64,000 bases of DNA from Trichomonas vaginalis G3 (lineage: Eukaryota > Parabasalia > Trichomonadida > Trichomonadidae). Position numbers and translations under genes: made by a program. Below are positions 8,388 to 15,352 of the stretch, piece by piece. Below the pieces are notes generated by a model. It was not told the DNA's origin. It saw only the letters and a list, made by a program, of their open reading frames with translations, and ran no database searches. The first letter of the stretch is position 1. Each line of letters begins with the position of its first letter. The stretch covers positions 18,643,411-18,707,410 of the forward strand of contig NC_067203.1 in NCBI RefSeq assembly GCF_026262505.1. The letters are read 5' to 3'.

Positions 8388-8554
8388 AAAACATTTACGA
8401 TGAAATCATGACAAAACATTTACGAAGAAGTCATGACAAAACATTTACGAAGAAGTCATGACAAAACATTTACGAAGAAGTCTTGACAAAACATTTACGA
8501 AGAAGTCATGACAAATTCATGAGGTTAGAAAACGTGTTAGAAAAGAGGTTAGAT
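8388..8554. repeat. 25-bp repeats and palindrome module, third cluster
   Basis: Five copies of the 25-bp unit are followed by GGTTAGATCTAACC at 8547-8560, which overlaps the 3' end of the next gene. The bases after it, AAACATTATTTTTTGGTCCG, are the same as those at the end of the KilA-N fragment, so two different genes terminate in the same module. Confidence 0.8.
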
Positions 8555-8911
8555 CTAACCATCTACCCTAAACATTATTTTTTGGTCCGGGAACAACTTT
8601 CTCTCAATTGGAGCTGTAGCATACTCTTTGCGTAAGCGGTTCAGACCTTCTTCGAACTCTTGGTCTCTCTTCGATTTGGATTGAGATTGGAATTGCTGGG
8701 GTGGAGCTTGCTGGAACATCCAAGGGTTGGGGCAGTAAGGCATAGGCTGAGGAGGGTAGTTCGGGAAGCCTTGTGGTGGGTAGTAACCTTGAGGTGGAAA
8801 TTGGTAGAAATTCGGAGGTACTTGCTGGAACTGAGGTTGCTGAGGAGACTGTTGTGGTTCTTTAGGTTCCTCTGGTTTGGGAATGGACTCGGTTGGTGGG
8901 ACGTCGGACAT
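8555..8911 (-). CDS. Pro/Gln-rich protein of the MSDVP family
   Basis: The first ATG on this frame is at 8911 (MSDVPPTESIPKPEEPKEPQ). The open frame extends upstream to 8938 without another ATG. The middle is low-complexity proline, glutamine, tyrosine and phenylalanine (YPPQGFPNYPPQPM). The C-terminal 40 residues are charged (KSKRDQEFEEGLNRLRKEYA). The final codons come from a repeat module shared with the fragment at 8163. A truncated relative is at 3598-3675. The function is unknown; low-complexity PQ proteins of this kind can be structural or condensate-forming, which is inference only. Confidence 0.5.
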   Translation of the reverse strand: MSDVPPTESIPKPEEPKEPQQSPQQPQFQQVPPNFYQFPPQGYYPPQGFPNYPPQPMPYCPNPWMFQQAPPQQFQSQSKSKRDQEFEEGLNRLRKEYATAPIERKLFPDQKIMFRVDG

Positions 8912-8940
8912 TCGTTTGTGGCTTAACCGTCGGACCACAA

Positions 8941-9283
8941 ACGATAAAAATCTCTGCTACTAGCAGTACTGCTACTGACAGTAGCAGTACTTTTACTGAC
9001 AGTAGCAGTACTTTTTCTGACAGTAGCAGTACTTTTTCTGACAGTAGCAGTACTTTTACTGACAGTAGCAGTACTTTTACTGACAGTAGCAGTACTTTTA
9101 CTGACAGTAGCAGTACTTTTACTGACAGTAGCAGTACTTTATCGTCGAAAACCCTCTCAAATTTTCCTTTTTACTGACAGTAGCAGTACTTTTACTGACA
9201 GTAGCAGTACTTTTACTGACAGTAGCAGTACTTTTACTGACAGTAGCAGTACTTTTACTGACAGTAGCAGAGATTTTTATCGT
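8941..9283. repeat. 21-bp tandem array bounded by inverted ends
   Basis: About 14 units of 21 bp (ACTGACAGTAGCAGTACTTT plus T) run between 8968 and 9270, interrupted once at 9140-9175. The first 21 bases, beginning ACGATAAAAATCTCTGCTAC (8941-8961), are the exact reverse complement of 9263-9283. The array also starts with a perfect short palindrome, TACTGCTACTG-A-CAGTAGCAGTA. The 21-bp period gives an artificial DSSSTFT-repeat reading on the plus strand. Confidence 0.9.
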
Positions 9284-9290
9284 CCAACTT

Positions 9291-9470
9291 TACAAATGTA
9301 AACTTATATCGTTCTATTTTCTTCACTAGGGTCTAACACCAAAGTAACCTTACAAATGTAAACTTATATCGTTCTATTTTCTTCACTAGGGTCTAACACC
9401 AAAGTAACCTTACAAATGTAAACTTATATCGTTCTATTTTCTTCACTAGGGTCTAACACCAAAGTAACCT
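9291..9470. repeat. Three exact 60-bp tandem repeats
   Basis: Three identical 60-bp units (9291-9350, 9351-9410, 9411-9470) begin TACAAATGTAAACTTATATC and end ACCAAAGTAACCT. They directly precede the tRNA-like sequence. No coding role is seen. Confidence 0.95.
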
Positions 9471-9507
9471 ATGTACATGAAATTTCACTGCATAAAAGGA
9501 AAAAACC

Positions 9508-9582
9508 TGCGCGAATCGGGATTTGAACCGAGGTCTTCGACGCCTTTAACGAGGTAGCCCATACCACTGAGCTATGAGCCGC
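9508..9582 (-). tRNA. tRNA-like sequence, degenerate cloverleaf
   Basis: On the minus strand the sequence has a canonical A box (TAGCTCAGTGGTA) and a perfect B box (GGTTCAAATCC) at normal tRNA spacing. Total length is about 75 nt, and U33 and A37 flank an apparent UAA anticodon. The D stem pairs (GCTC/GGGC), but the acceptor pairs only partly and the anticodon and T stems need bulges or odd loop sizes (TCGG/CCGA with an 8-nt loop). It is therefore either a tRNA pseudogene or a tRNA-derived Pol III promoter. A UAA anticodon would imply leucine, but there is no long variable arm. Confidence 0.4.
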
Positions 9583-9662
9583 TTGCATATTCACAAAAAT
9601 AAATTGTTTTCATGAGTTTTCTACGATGTTAGAAAAAATGTTATTTTCTAATATCTTCACAT

Positions 9663-10523
9663 TCAATACTTTTTCAGCACTTTTCCGTAGTTATATATGA
9701 AAGACAATTCGAGATAAAAGTCATAGTACAATGGAATAATATGTTGCACACCATTTGTTGTGAACCAAACTTGAAAGTCAGAGAAACTGTTACTAGGTGG
9801 TTCGTAGAATTTAGAAGCAAAGTCATAAAAGTCCTTACCAATACATAGAAAACTATTGTTGCTTGAACTGAAACTTGCATGACACATAACATTTTGAGGG
9901 TCAAACACGTTTCTATAAACTGTCAAATCTGCTGGTGGAAGTATAAATTTAAATGGACCATCTGGTGGTAATGGTTCGTTCTGGTTTAGTAACCGAAGAA
10001 ATTGTGCCCAAGAACGTTTGTCTACTTTCCAAAATAAAAACTCTGTATCTCTTGGAGGGTTAATTTCAATCTTTTGAAATGAAACGGTGGAGTTCATCTT
10101 GTCATATTCTAGTTTCAGATAGTATGTTCCATTTAGTAAAGAGTCGTATTTTTCTTGAAATTCCCAATAATATTTGTTCATTTGAGTTTGAAAGTCATTT
10201 AGAGTTTTCTCAAGACTTTCGTCTGAACGAACTGTAAAGATTCTCATTTCGTCAAATTTGTCTATTAGACCATCAGAACCTTTATACTGCCCATGAAAAT
10301 ATACTGCGAACATAAATGCGTTAGTTCTATTTGAAAACAAAACTCTTCTAAATCCTATTGCCTTTGCATCTGAAGGACTTTGAAGCCAACGAATTGGATA
10401 GTCAAACCTGTATGTTCGGGATGAAATTTCTTCATCTGAAATAGTCCTACCAGCATTTGTAAAGATATAGTCTAACGGTTTTGTATCTGCTACTTTTGTT
10501 CTTTGTTTTTCAACCTGAAGCAT
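9663..10523 (-). CDS. Putative Maverick structural (capsid/penton-type) protein, copy 1
   Basis: An intact 286-residue protein with MLQVEKQRTKVADTKPLDYI at its start. It is a clear paralogue of the gene at 14238: both share the TKPLD start, RFDYP-RWL, AIGFRR, HASFS, FYEPPS and the C-terminal SDFQVWFTT...IIPLY...YLELSFIYN block. The predicted content is mostly beta strand, and the C-terminal block resembles the last strands of jelly-roll virion proteins. That makes a minor capsid or penton role plausible, but no motif proves it. The ATG follows TTTTTACATATATTAA, the element's start motif. Confidence 0.6.
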   Translation of the reverse strand: MLQVEKQRTKVADTKPLDYIFTNAGRTISDEEISSRTYRFDYPIRWLQSPSDAKAIGFRRVLFSNRTNAFMFAVYFHGQYKGSDGLIDKFDEMRIFTVRSDESLEKTLNDFQTQMNKYYWEFQEKYDSLLNGTYYLKLEYDKMNSTVSFQKIEINPPRDTEFLFWKVDKRSWAQFLRLLNQNEPLPPDGPFKFILPPADLTVYRNVFDPQNVMCHASFSSSNNSFLCIGKDFYDFASKFYEPPSNSFSDFQVWFTTNGVQHIIPLYYDFYLELSFIYNYGKVLKKY

Positions 10524-10628
10524 TTAATATATGTAAAAATATATTGTTTTAAAATGGTATGCCATTTCATATTTCTCATCTAACAAACAAGTTTCCCAAC
10601 GGTCTTCTCCAACAAACTCAGCGTACAT
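10524..10628 (-). CDS. Small Maverick ORF, 34 aa
   Basis: A short frame begins MYAEFVGEDRWETCLLDEKY and stops at 10524, one base after the ATG of the downstream structural gene. Its ATG at 10628 is preceded by ATATTTTTTTATTTTATTTG on its strand, fitting the element's start motif. The acidic composition looks protein-like. No homologue is recognised, and with so few codons chance cannot be excluded. Confidence 0.35.
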   Translation of the reverse strand: MYAEFVGEDRWETCLLDEKYEMAYHFKTIYFYIY

Positions 10629-10658
10629 TTCAAATAAAATAAAAAAATATTTTTTTCT

Positions 10659-11243
10659 TTACTTTACATAACCGCCTGCTGCCATAAGTCTTTGACGCCA
10701 ACCCATACCAGCTAATGAAGGTTGACTTGGTTTAGTTTCCAAACTAAACTTTGGTTTTGGTTTATCTTCAGTTTTTGGTTTTTCTTCTTCTATCGGTTTT
10801 TCGTCACTTTTCGGTTTCTCTGATTTTTCCCCACTTGCAGGAACAGTTGTGTTGTCAACATCTTCATAAATATCATATGTCATTTGTTTTTGTTTTCCTT
10901 TCAACTTTTTGTGTTTGTTGTAAAGTTTAGAATATTTCGACTCTAAGTCAATGAGATGTTCTATAATGAACTGTTGGTCAGTGAAGTAAACTTTTCCATC
11001 TGTTGTCTCGAAAGCTCCTTCAGACTTCAATATTTTATTTGTGAGAGTCTGTTTCTTTTTTGAGATACTAGCCGTTCCATTTCTATGAAAAGTGACTTTA
11101 TAGTTAGGGTTTGTATTTCCAGACCTGGCACTTTCTATTATTGAATTTTTCTCTTCATCTGTAAGTTCTTTGACAGGTTTTGACAATGGTTCTGAACTTT
11201 TTGTTTGTGGTGTCAAATCTACCGTTTCAACTTCTTCGGTCAT
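10659..11243 (-). CDS. Hypothetical Maverick protein, 194 aa
   Basis: This intact frame begins MTEEVETVDLTPQTKSSEPL. Residues of about 25-110 are probably folded (KVTFHRNGTASISKKKQ, then FIIEHLIDLESKYSKLY helix). Residues 130-175 are a disordered Lys/Pro/Glu linker, and the last 20 residues (AGMGWRQRLMAAGGYVK) are amphipathic. The ATG follows TTTTTTACTGAGATGAA. The small gene just upstream at 11415 has the same signal, TTTTTTATTGAGATGAA. I do not recognise the family; its place among virion-type genes suggests a structural or assembly role. Confidence 0.6.
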   Translation of the reverse strand: MTEEVETVDLTPQTKSSEPLSKPVKELTDEEKNSIIESARSGNTNPNYKVTFHRNGTASISKKKQTLTNKILKSEGAFETTDGKVYFTDQQFIIEHLIDLESKYSKLYNKHKKLKGKQKQMTYDIYEDVDNTTVPASGEKSEKPKSDEKPIEEEKPKTEDKPKPKFSLETKPSQPSLAGMGWRQRLMAAGGYVK

Positions 11244-11262
11244 TTCATCTCAGTAAAAAATT

Positions 11263-11415
11263 TTAGTTTGGTTTGTTTTCAACTGGTTGTTTAGGTTTTT
11301 TAAGTCGGTCTAAAACTTCCTGAGGTATAGGAAGAACTTGACAAACACGTTGTGTAACTGCTGGAAGTCGACAAATCCATCTTGAACCCATTTGTCTCAA
11401 TGCTGTATTGTTCAT
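11263..11415 (-). CDS. Small basic Maverick protein, 50 aa
   Basis: The frame starts MNNTALRQMGSRWICRLPAV and ends KKPKQPVENKPN. The ATG at 11415 is preceded by TTTTTTATTGAGATGAA, nearly the same signal as the next gene at 11243, with which it shares direction and a spacing of 19 bases. It is basic and proline-rich at its end. No family is recognised. The conserved start signal is the main reason to call it real. Confidence 0.5.
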   Translation of the reverse strand: MNNTALRQMGSRWICRLPAVTQRVCQVLPIPQEVLDRLKKPKQPVENKPN

Positions 11416-11434
11416 TTCATCTCAATAAAAAACT

Positions 11435-11836
11435 TTACATTCCCCACGTTTGAGGCGGTTGAGGTTGGTTATTGTTTACCCACTGTTGTGCATGGTTATA
11501 TCCTCTGTTAAAGAATCTTTCACCTTGGTCCATATAGTGTCCTGCTTGGTTATAGTAGTCATTTGCTTTGTTATAATAGTTTCCTGCTTGTCTTCCTACA
11601 TTGTCCATCCATCCTTGAACTTTTCCTCTTGTTTCAGGATTTGGAATAAGATTTGCTGCATCTCGTGCTACATCCCAACCTTTCTGTACAGTTTGTATAA
11701 TAGGTTGTGCTTTCTCTTTAAGTATACCTAATGTACTCAAAATCTTCCTTCCAACTCCAAATACACCTCTGGCTATTGTTCCCACTGCGGGCAAAAATCT
11801 GGATGCAACTCCTGCTAATGCGCCAAATAAACCCAT
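11435..11836 (-). CDS. MGLF protein: N-terminal hydrophobic/amphipathic virion-type protein
   Basis: A 133-residue protein begins MGLFGALAGVASRFLPAVGT. Glycine at position 2 with a small residue at position 6 fits an N-myristoylation signal. The first 40 residues form a hydrophobic/amphipathic stretch, the middle is helical, and the tail is rich in Asn, Gln, Tyr and Pro (YNKANDYYNQAGHYMDQG). Membrane-active minor capsid proteins of adenovirus and Polinton type have similar layouts, but this is an analogy only. A second protein of the same design is at 15092. Its ATG is 17 bases from the divergent integrase ATG. Confidence 0.6.
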   Translation of the reverse strand: MGLFGALAGVASRFLPAVGTIARGVFGVGRKILSTLGILKEKAQPIIQTVQKGWDVARDAANLIPNPETRGKVQGWMDNVGRQAGNYYNKANDYYNQAGHYMDQGERFFNRGYNHAQQWVNNNQPQPPQTWGM

Positions 11837-11853
11837 TTCTTATGGGTTAAAAA
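11837..11853. promoter_or_regulatory. 17-bp divergent spacer, MGLF gene / integrase
   Basis: Only 17 bases separate two divergent ATGs, so the start signals must overlap each other and the coding sequences. The spacer contains the T-run (TTTTTTAACCCATAAGAA) for the minus-strand gene. Confidence 0.35.
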
Positions 11854-12813
11854 ATGACGAATCCAAACAAGGACCCCTATGTTTCTAAAGCGACAAAGAA
11901 AGCACTCATGATAAAAATCTTTAGTTCAACACCAAATGCTTGGTTTATGGATATCTTGGAAAACATTCCGAGAGTTAGAACAGATGGACCACCATACTGG
12001 CTAATATTTGTCGGTCAAAACACAAGATACTGTGAAGCCATACCATTACAGTCCAAAAATATTTTAGATGTGAAAACTGCTTTGACAATATTCGTTGACA
12101 AATACCATCCAACAAAACTGACATCTGACTGTGAAAGTTCTTTCAAATCAGATGATGTAAAAAACTATCTGCGTTCAAAAAATGTAAACCAATATTTCAT
12201 TGTCGACCAAAACCATTCTGCTCTTGGTGTCATTGACGGTTGTATAAAAATGTTAAGAGACTTAAACCAACCACAAGGTGGTGAAGCAAATGAAATGTCA
12301 TATGACGACAAATATAGACACTTCTCCATGGCAAAGATGAGACAAGTTTTAAATATTTACAATAACCGTAAACAAAAAGGTTTGGGAAACCACTCCCCTG
12401 AAGAAATGAAAAACAACCCTGACTTAGAGAAAGACTATATATTTAATAATTTAGTCAAAAGAGACAAACAAGAAAGAATGCCGGGCTTCAAACTTCAGAA
12501 AGGTGACAAAGTAAAAATAGAAATACCTAAACGCGACCCATATGAAAATACTATTGACTATGACAACAATGGGAACCCGACAGGTACTCACATTCGTGTT
12601 CGTAAAAATAGAAGAAAGTATACAAGAGAATATTATGAAGTTTTAGGCAAACATGGCAAAATGCACACACTGCAAGCAGAAGATAAAACTACTATTGTCA
12701 GACCTCGTTTCAAACTTGTCAAAGTTCAAGGTGGTATACTTTCAAAGACAGTTCCTAACAAATATAAGACAACTCCTGACGAATATGCTAAAGAAGTTGA
12801 AAATGACGACTAA
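11854..12813 (+). CDS. Maverick retroviral-like integrase (DD35D)
   Basis: This enzyme would insert the element's ends into host DNA. The RNase H-fold core has acidic residues D33 (WFMDILENI), D92 (TSDCESSF) and D128 (LGVIDGCIKML), with exactly 35 residues between the second and third. This is the classical DD35E spacing with aspartate in place of glutamate. Residues 185-310 form a basic C-terminal region (PGFKLQKGDKVKIEIPKRDP, then RKNRRKYTREYYEV) like the SH3/chromodomain-type tails of these enzymes. The N-terminal HHCC zinc finger is not present. The frame is intact, and its end overlaps the convergent fibre gene by 4 bases. Confidence 0.85.
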   Translation: MTNPNKDPYVSKATKKALMIKIFSSTPNAWFMDILENIPRVRTDGPPYWLIFVGQNTRYCEAIPLQSKNILDVKTALTIFVDKYHPTKLTSDCESSFKSDDVKNYLRSKNVNQYFIVDQNHSALGVIDGCIKMLRDLNQPQGGEANEMSYDDKYRHFSMAKMRQVLNIYNNRKQKGLGNHSPEEMKNNPDLEKDYIFNNLVKRDKQERMPGFKLQKGDKVKIEIPKRDPYENTIDYDNNGNPTGTHIRVRKNRRKYTREYYEVLGKHGKMHTLQAEDKTTIVRPRFKLVKVQGGILSKTVPNKYKTTPDEYAKEVENDD

Positions 12814-14219
12814 GCAATTCTATACCATGCGTAAACTGTCATGTAAGGTGGCATGTATTCTTTACTTTGTCCCGTTGTTTGCGTATATCCTGAAACGAAA
12901 TGTGTATGGTTTCCTCCTCCCTCAGTGTTACTCCAGTAACAATCTATAGCAAACTTAACGTTGTCTTTAACATCATATCCTTTACCTTTTGTCATTGCTG
13001 ACCAATCCCAATATCTATGCTTATGCCAACCTGCTTGAGATGTACTTAAATCTATGTAGTGACTATGTGCAGGTAAATTTTCACCTGAAATCGTTTTACT
13101 TCCACCTGTTTCCTTTGAAGAGTTTGCACAATACAAAAACCTGTCGACTATTTGAGTCCAAGTTCCAAAACCTAAAACTGTTGAAGGATTTGTTGAATTC
13201 ATTGACGTATAAATAGAGCCTATAGGATATAATGTTTGAAGCATTTCTGTCTTTAATGTTTGAAGCTCTGTTTTGTCTGCTTTCTTGTCATATAAATCTT
13301 GAGCAGTGAATTTAATATTATGTTCATCCTTCATGACATAAACATCTTTACATCTAATGTTTCTCATCGTCGTTATGTCGTCATCCGATGTTAAACCTTG
13401 TGGAAAGTTAGGAGGTTTACAATATATTGCATCCCCACCAGTTTCTTCAACCGTTCCTTCAATACTTTCTATAGCAACAGTTGTAAAACTTGTATGTGTA
13501 TGGTTCTTGTCTGCTTTCTTCTCTAACTCATCGTTAACATAAGTTTTATCTGCTTTAAGGTCTAAACATCCTGAAACCCATCCTGTATCGGCTTTAGTTT
13601 TTAAAATCTTCGATGTCCGTTCATGGTACCAGTCAACCCTTTCTATAATTTCTTTATCTTTTTCATCCACATATTCCTTATCCGCCTTCTTCACTAACAC
13701 ACTAGCCATAAGTCCCTTATCTACCTTATTTTCAAGGCTAACGTTTAAGTCTGTTATTTCAGATATAGAATGTATATGAGTCTTTTTAGAATATTCGTTT
13801 TCAGCTCTTGTCACTTCACTTGACATTTTATTGTCAACATATGTTTTGTCTGCTAGTTCAGGATGAGTATGTTCTTTTGTTGCATAAGCATTGTTAGCTC
13901 TTTCTTCTTCTTTTGCTATTGCATCGTCTACATATTCTTTGTCAGCTTTGTTGTCAACATCTGCTTTCAAAAGAAGTTCATTTATAGGTTTCTCGTTTAA
14001 AGTTCCTTTTGTTGGATTTATACAGACAGTATGGTTCTTATTGTCTTGAAACAGAAACTCATCTGTCATTGGGTTTATTGTCAGTTTTAAGTTTCCTTCT
14101 TTCAATGACTCAGATATCTTAGAATAGTTTGAAAAGTTTGTTGTGTTCTTATTTAGAGCTTGCATAATGAGTTGTCGGTTGTGTTGTATTTCTCTCATAG
14201 ACGCTGTTTCATTTGACAT
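12810..14219 (-). CDS. Phage-type tail-fibre/receptor-binding protein
   Basis: This intact 469-residue protein has the architecture of a trimeric viral fibre. Residues of about 80-240 contain repeated coiled-coil units of the form KADK-x-YVD (VDNKADKEYVDDAI, LADKTYVDNKM, VKKADKEYVDEKD, LKADKTYVNDEL), as in caudovirus tail fibres. The C-terminal 140 residues start YPIGSIYTSMNSTNPSTVLG and contain GFGTWTQIVDRFLYC and GENLPAHSH. That is the gp10/gp12-like collar or baseplate-wedge domain that ends many receptor-binding fibres. A spike on a Maverick virion is the natural inference. It lies between the integrase and a putative structural gene. Confidence 0.8.
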   Translation of the reverse strand: MSNETASMREIQHNRQLIMQALNKNTTNFSNYSKISESLKEGNLKLTINPMTDEFLFQDNKNHTVCINPTKGTLNEKPINELLLKADVDNKADKEYVDDAIAKEEERANNAYATKEHTHPELADKTYVDNKMSSEVTRAENEYSKKTHIHSISEITDLNVSLENKVDKGLMASVLVKKADKEYVDEKDKEIIERVDWYHERTSKILKTKADTGWVSGCLDLKADKTYVNDELEKKADKNHTHTSFTTVAIESIEGTVEETGGDAIYCKPPNFPQGLTSDDDITTMRNIRCKDVYVMKDEHNIKFTAQDLYDKKADKTELQTLKTEMLQTLYPIGSIYTSMNSTNPSTVLGFGTWTQIVDRFLYCANSSKETGGSKTISGENLPAHSHYIDLSTSQAGWHKHRYWDWSAMTKGKGYDVKDNVKFAIDCYWSNTEGGGNHTHFVSGYTQTTGQSKEYMPPYMTVYAWYRIA

Positions 14220-14237
14220 TTTTATTCTAGATAAAAT
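14220..14237. promoter_or_regulatory. Bidirectional TCTAGA start region
   Basis: The 18 bases between divergent ATGs (14219 minus, 14238 plus) read TTTATTCTAGATAAAATA, which is palindromic around TCTAGA. Each direction presents a T-run plus TCTA before its ATG. Confidence 0.45.
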
Positions 14238-15095
14238 ATGCTTCCAATAGAAAAAGAAAATTCAAGAGTTGCTACAACTAAACCATTAGATGAACTTTTT
14301 ACTAATGTCGGTCAAAAGTTTGAGACAGAGACCGTAAAGCATGAAGGCTATCGTTTTGACTACCCATTAAGATGGCTAAGAGACCCATCTGTCACAAAAG
14401 CTATTGGCTTTCGTAGAATGAAGTTCATTTCAGAAGCCATACATGGTTTCCCATTTACGGTCGGTTTTGAAGTTCGATACTATAACAAAGAAAAACGTAT
14501 GTATGAGAAATTTGAACAGGGAAAACTTTTACAAGTTAGTTTGCTTGTAAACTTAGAAACAACTCTTCAAGCTTTTCAAGAAAAAATAAACGACATCTAT
14601 ATCGAATATGCAAACCAGTATAACATTGACGAGGGAGAGTACCATCTCGATATTATTTATGACAGGAAAAATGCAACTGTTAAAATCAATAAAATAGAAG
14701 ACCTTGGAGAAAACGTTTATATTTCTACAAAATATAACAACTTGGCATGGTATAGATTTATGAGGATGTTAAATCAGCCTGCAGCATATCCAGTACACCC
14801 AGACTTTTATGAAGTCGAAAACCCTAATGGAACATATGAAAATGTTTTCGACCAAGATGCTATTATTGTTCATGCTTCATTTTCTGGCGCCCAAAACTCT
14901 TTCTTATGCTTGGCAAATGACTTTTACGAAAAACCTACAAAGTTATACGAACCACCAAGTGGAAGTATTTCAGACTTTCAAGTATGGTTTACTACAGATG
15001 GAAGAAAAAGAATAATTCCATTATACCATGCGTTTTACTTAGAACTTAGTTTCATATACAACTACTATCGAACGGTAAAAAATATAATTTTTTAA
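14238..15095 (+). CDS. Putative Maverick structural (capsid/penton-type) protein, copy 2
   Basis: An intact 285-residue protein, paralogous over its whole length to the minus-strand gene at 9663. It starts MLPIEKENSRVATTKPLDEL and ends with YEPPSGSISDFQVWFTTDGR and YLELSFIYNYYRTV. Identity to its partner is moderate and strongest at both ends, so the duplication is old and both copies appear maintained. A jelly-roll virion role is inferred from strand-rich content and context. It overlaps the end of the convergent gene at 15092 by 4 bases. Confidence 0.6.
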   Translation: MLPIEKENSRVATTKPLDELFTNVGQKFETETVKHEGYRFDYPLRWLRDPSVTKAIGFRRMKFISEAIHGFPFTVGFEVRYYNKEKRMYEKFEQGKLLQVSLLVNLETTLQAFQEKINDIYIEYANQYNIDEGEYHLDIIYDRKNATVKINKIEDLGENVYISTKYNNLAWYRFMRMLNQPAAYPVHPDFYEVENPNGTYENVFDQDAIIVHASFSGAQNSFLCLANDFYEKPTKLYEPPSGSISDFQVWFTTDGRKRIIPLYHAFYLELSFIYNYYRTVKNIIF

Positions 15096-15334
15096 TACGG
15101 TTGTGGTGTTGGATTTGGTTGCCAACTAGACTGTGGTGCAGGTTCAGGCTGTTGTATAACAGGAGCTTGCTCTTCTGGTTCAGGGTCTTTAGGTATAATA
15201 CCAACAAACTGACCTACCCTTTTACCAATATTTTTGACTCCGTTCCAAATTCCTCTTCCTACGGTTTTTATTCCATTCCATATACCTCTTCCAACTCTTC
15301 TGAAGAAGTTTCCAATACTACTGAAGAAACCCAT
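15092..15334 (-). CDS. MGFF protein: small amphipathic virion-type protein
   Basis: The 80-residue protein begins MGFFSSIGNFFRRVGRGIWN. Glycine 2 with serine at positions 5 and 6 fits N-myristoylation. Residues 5-45 contain an internal duplication (VGRGIWNGIKTVGRGIWNG) forming a basic amphipathic helix of membrane-active type. The tail is proline/glutamine-rich. The design matches the 133-residue protein at 11435. The ATG follows ATTTTTACATATAGTAAA, the element's start motif. Confidence 0.6.
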   Translation of the reverse strand: MGFFSSIGNFFRRVGRGIWNGIKTVGRGIWNGVKNIGKRVGQFVGIIPKDPEPEEQAPVIQQPEPAPQSSWQPNPTPQPY

Positions 15335-15352
15335 TTTACTATATGTAAAAAT

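Noticed and set aside
7930..8520. CRISPR-like regularly spaced 25-bp repeats
   Set aside because: The units are tandem with no unique spacers, the host is eukaryotic and there are no cas genes.
8893..9177. Ser/Thr-rich DSSSTFT repeat protein on the plus strand
   Set aside because: It is a by-product of the 21-bp array and overlaps the start of the minus-strand Pro-rich gene.
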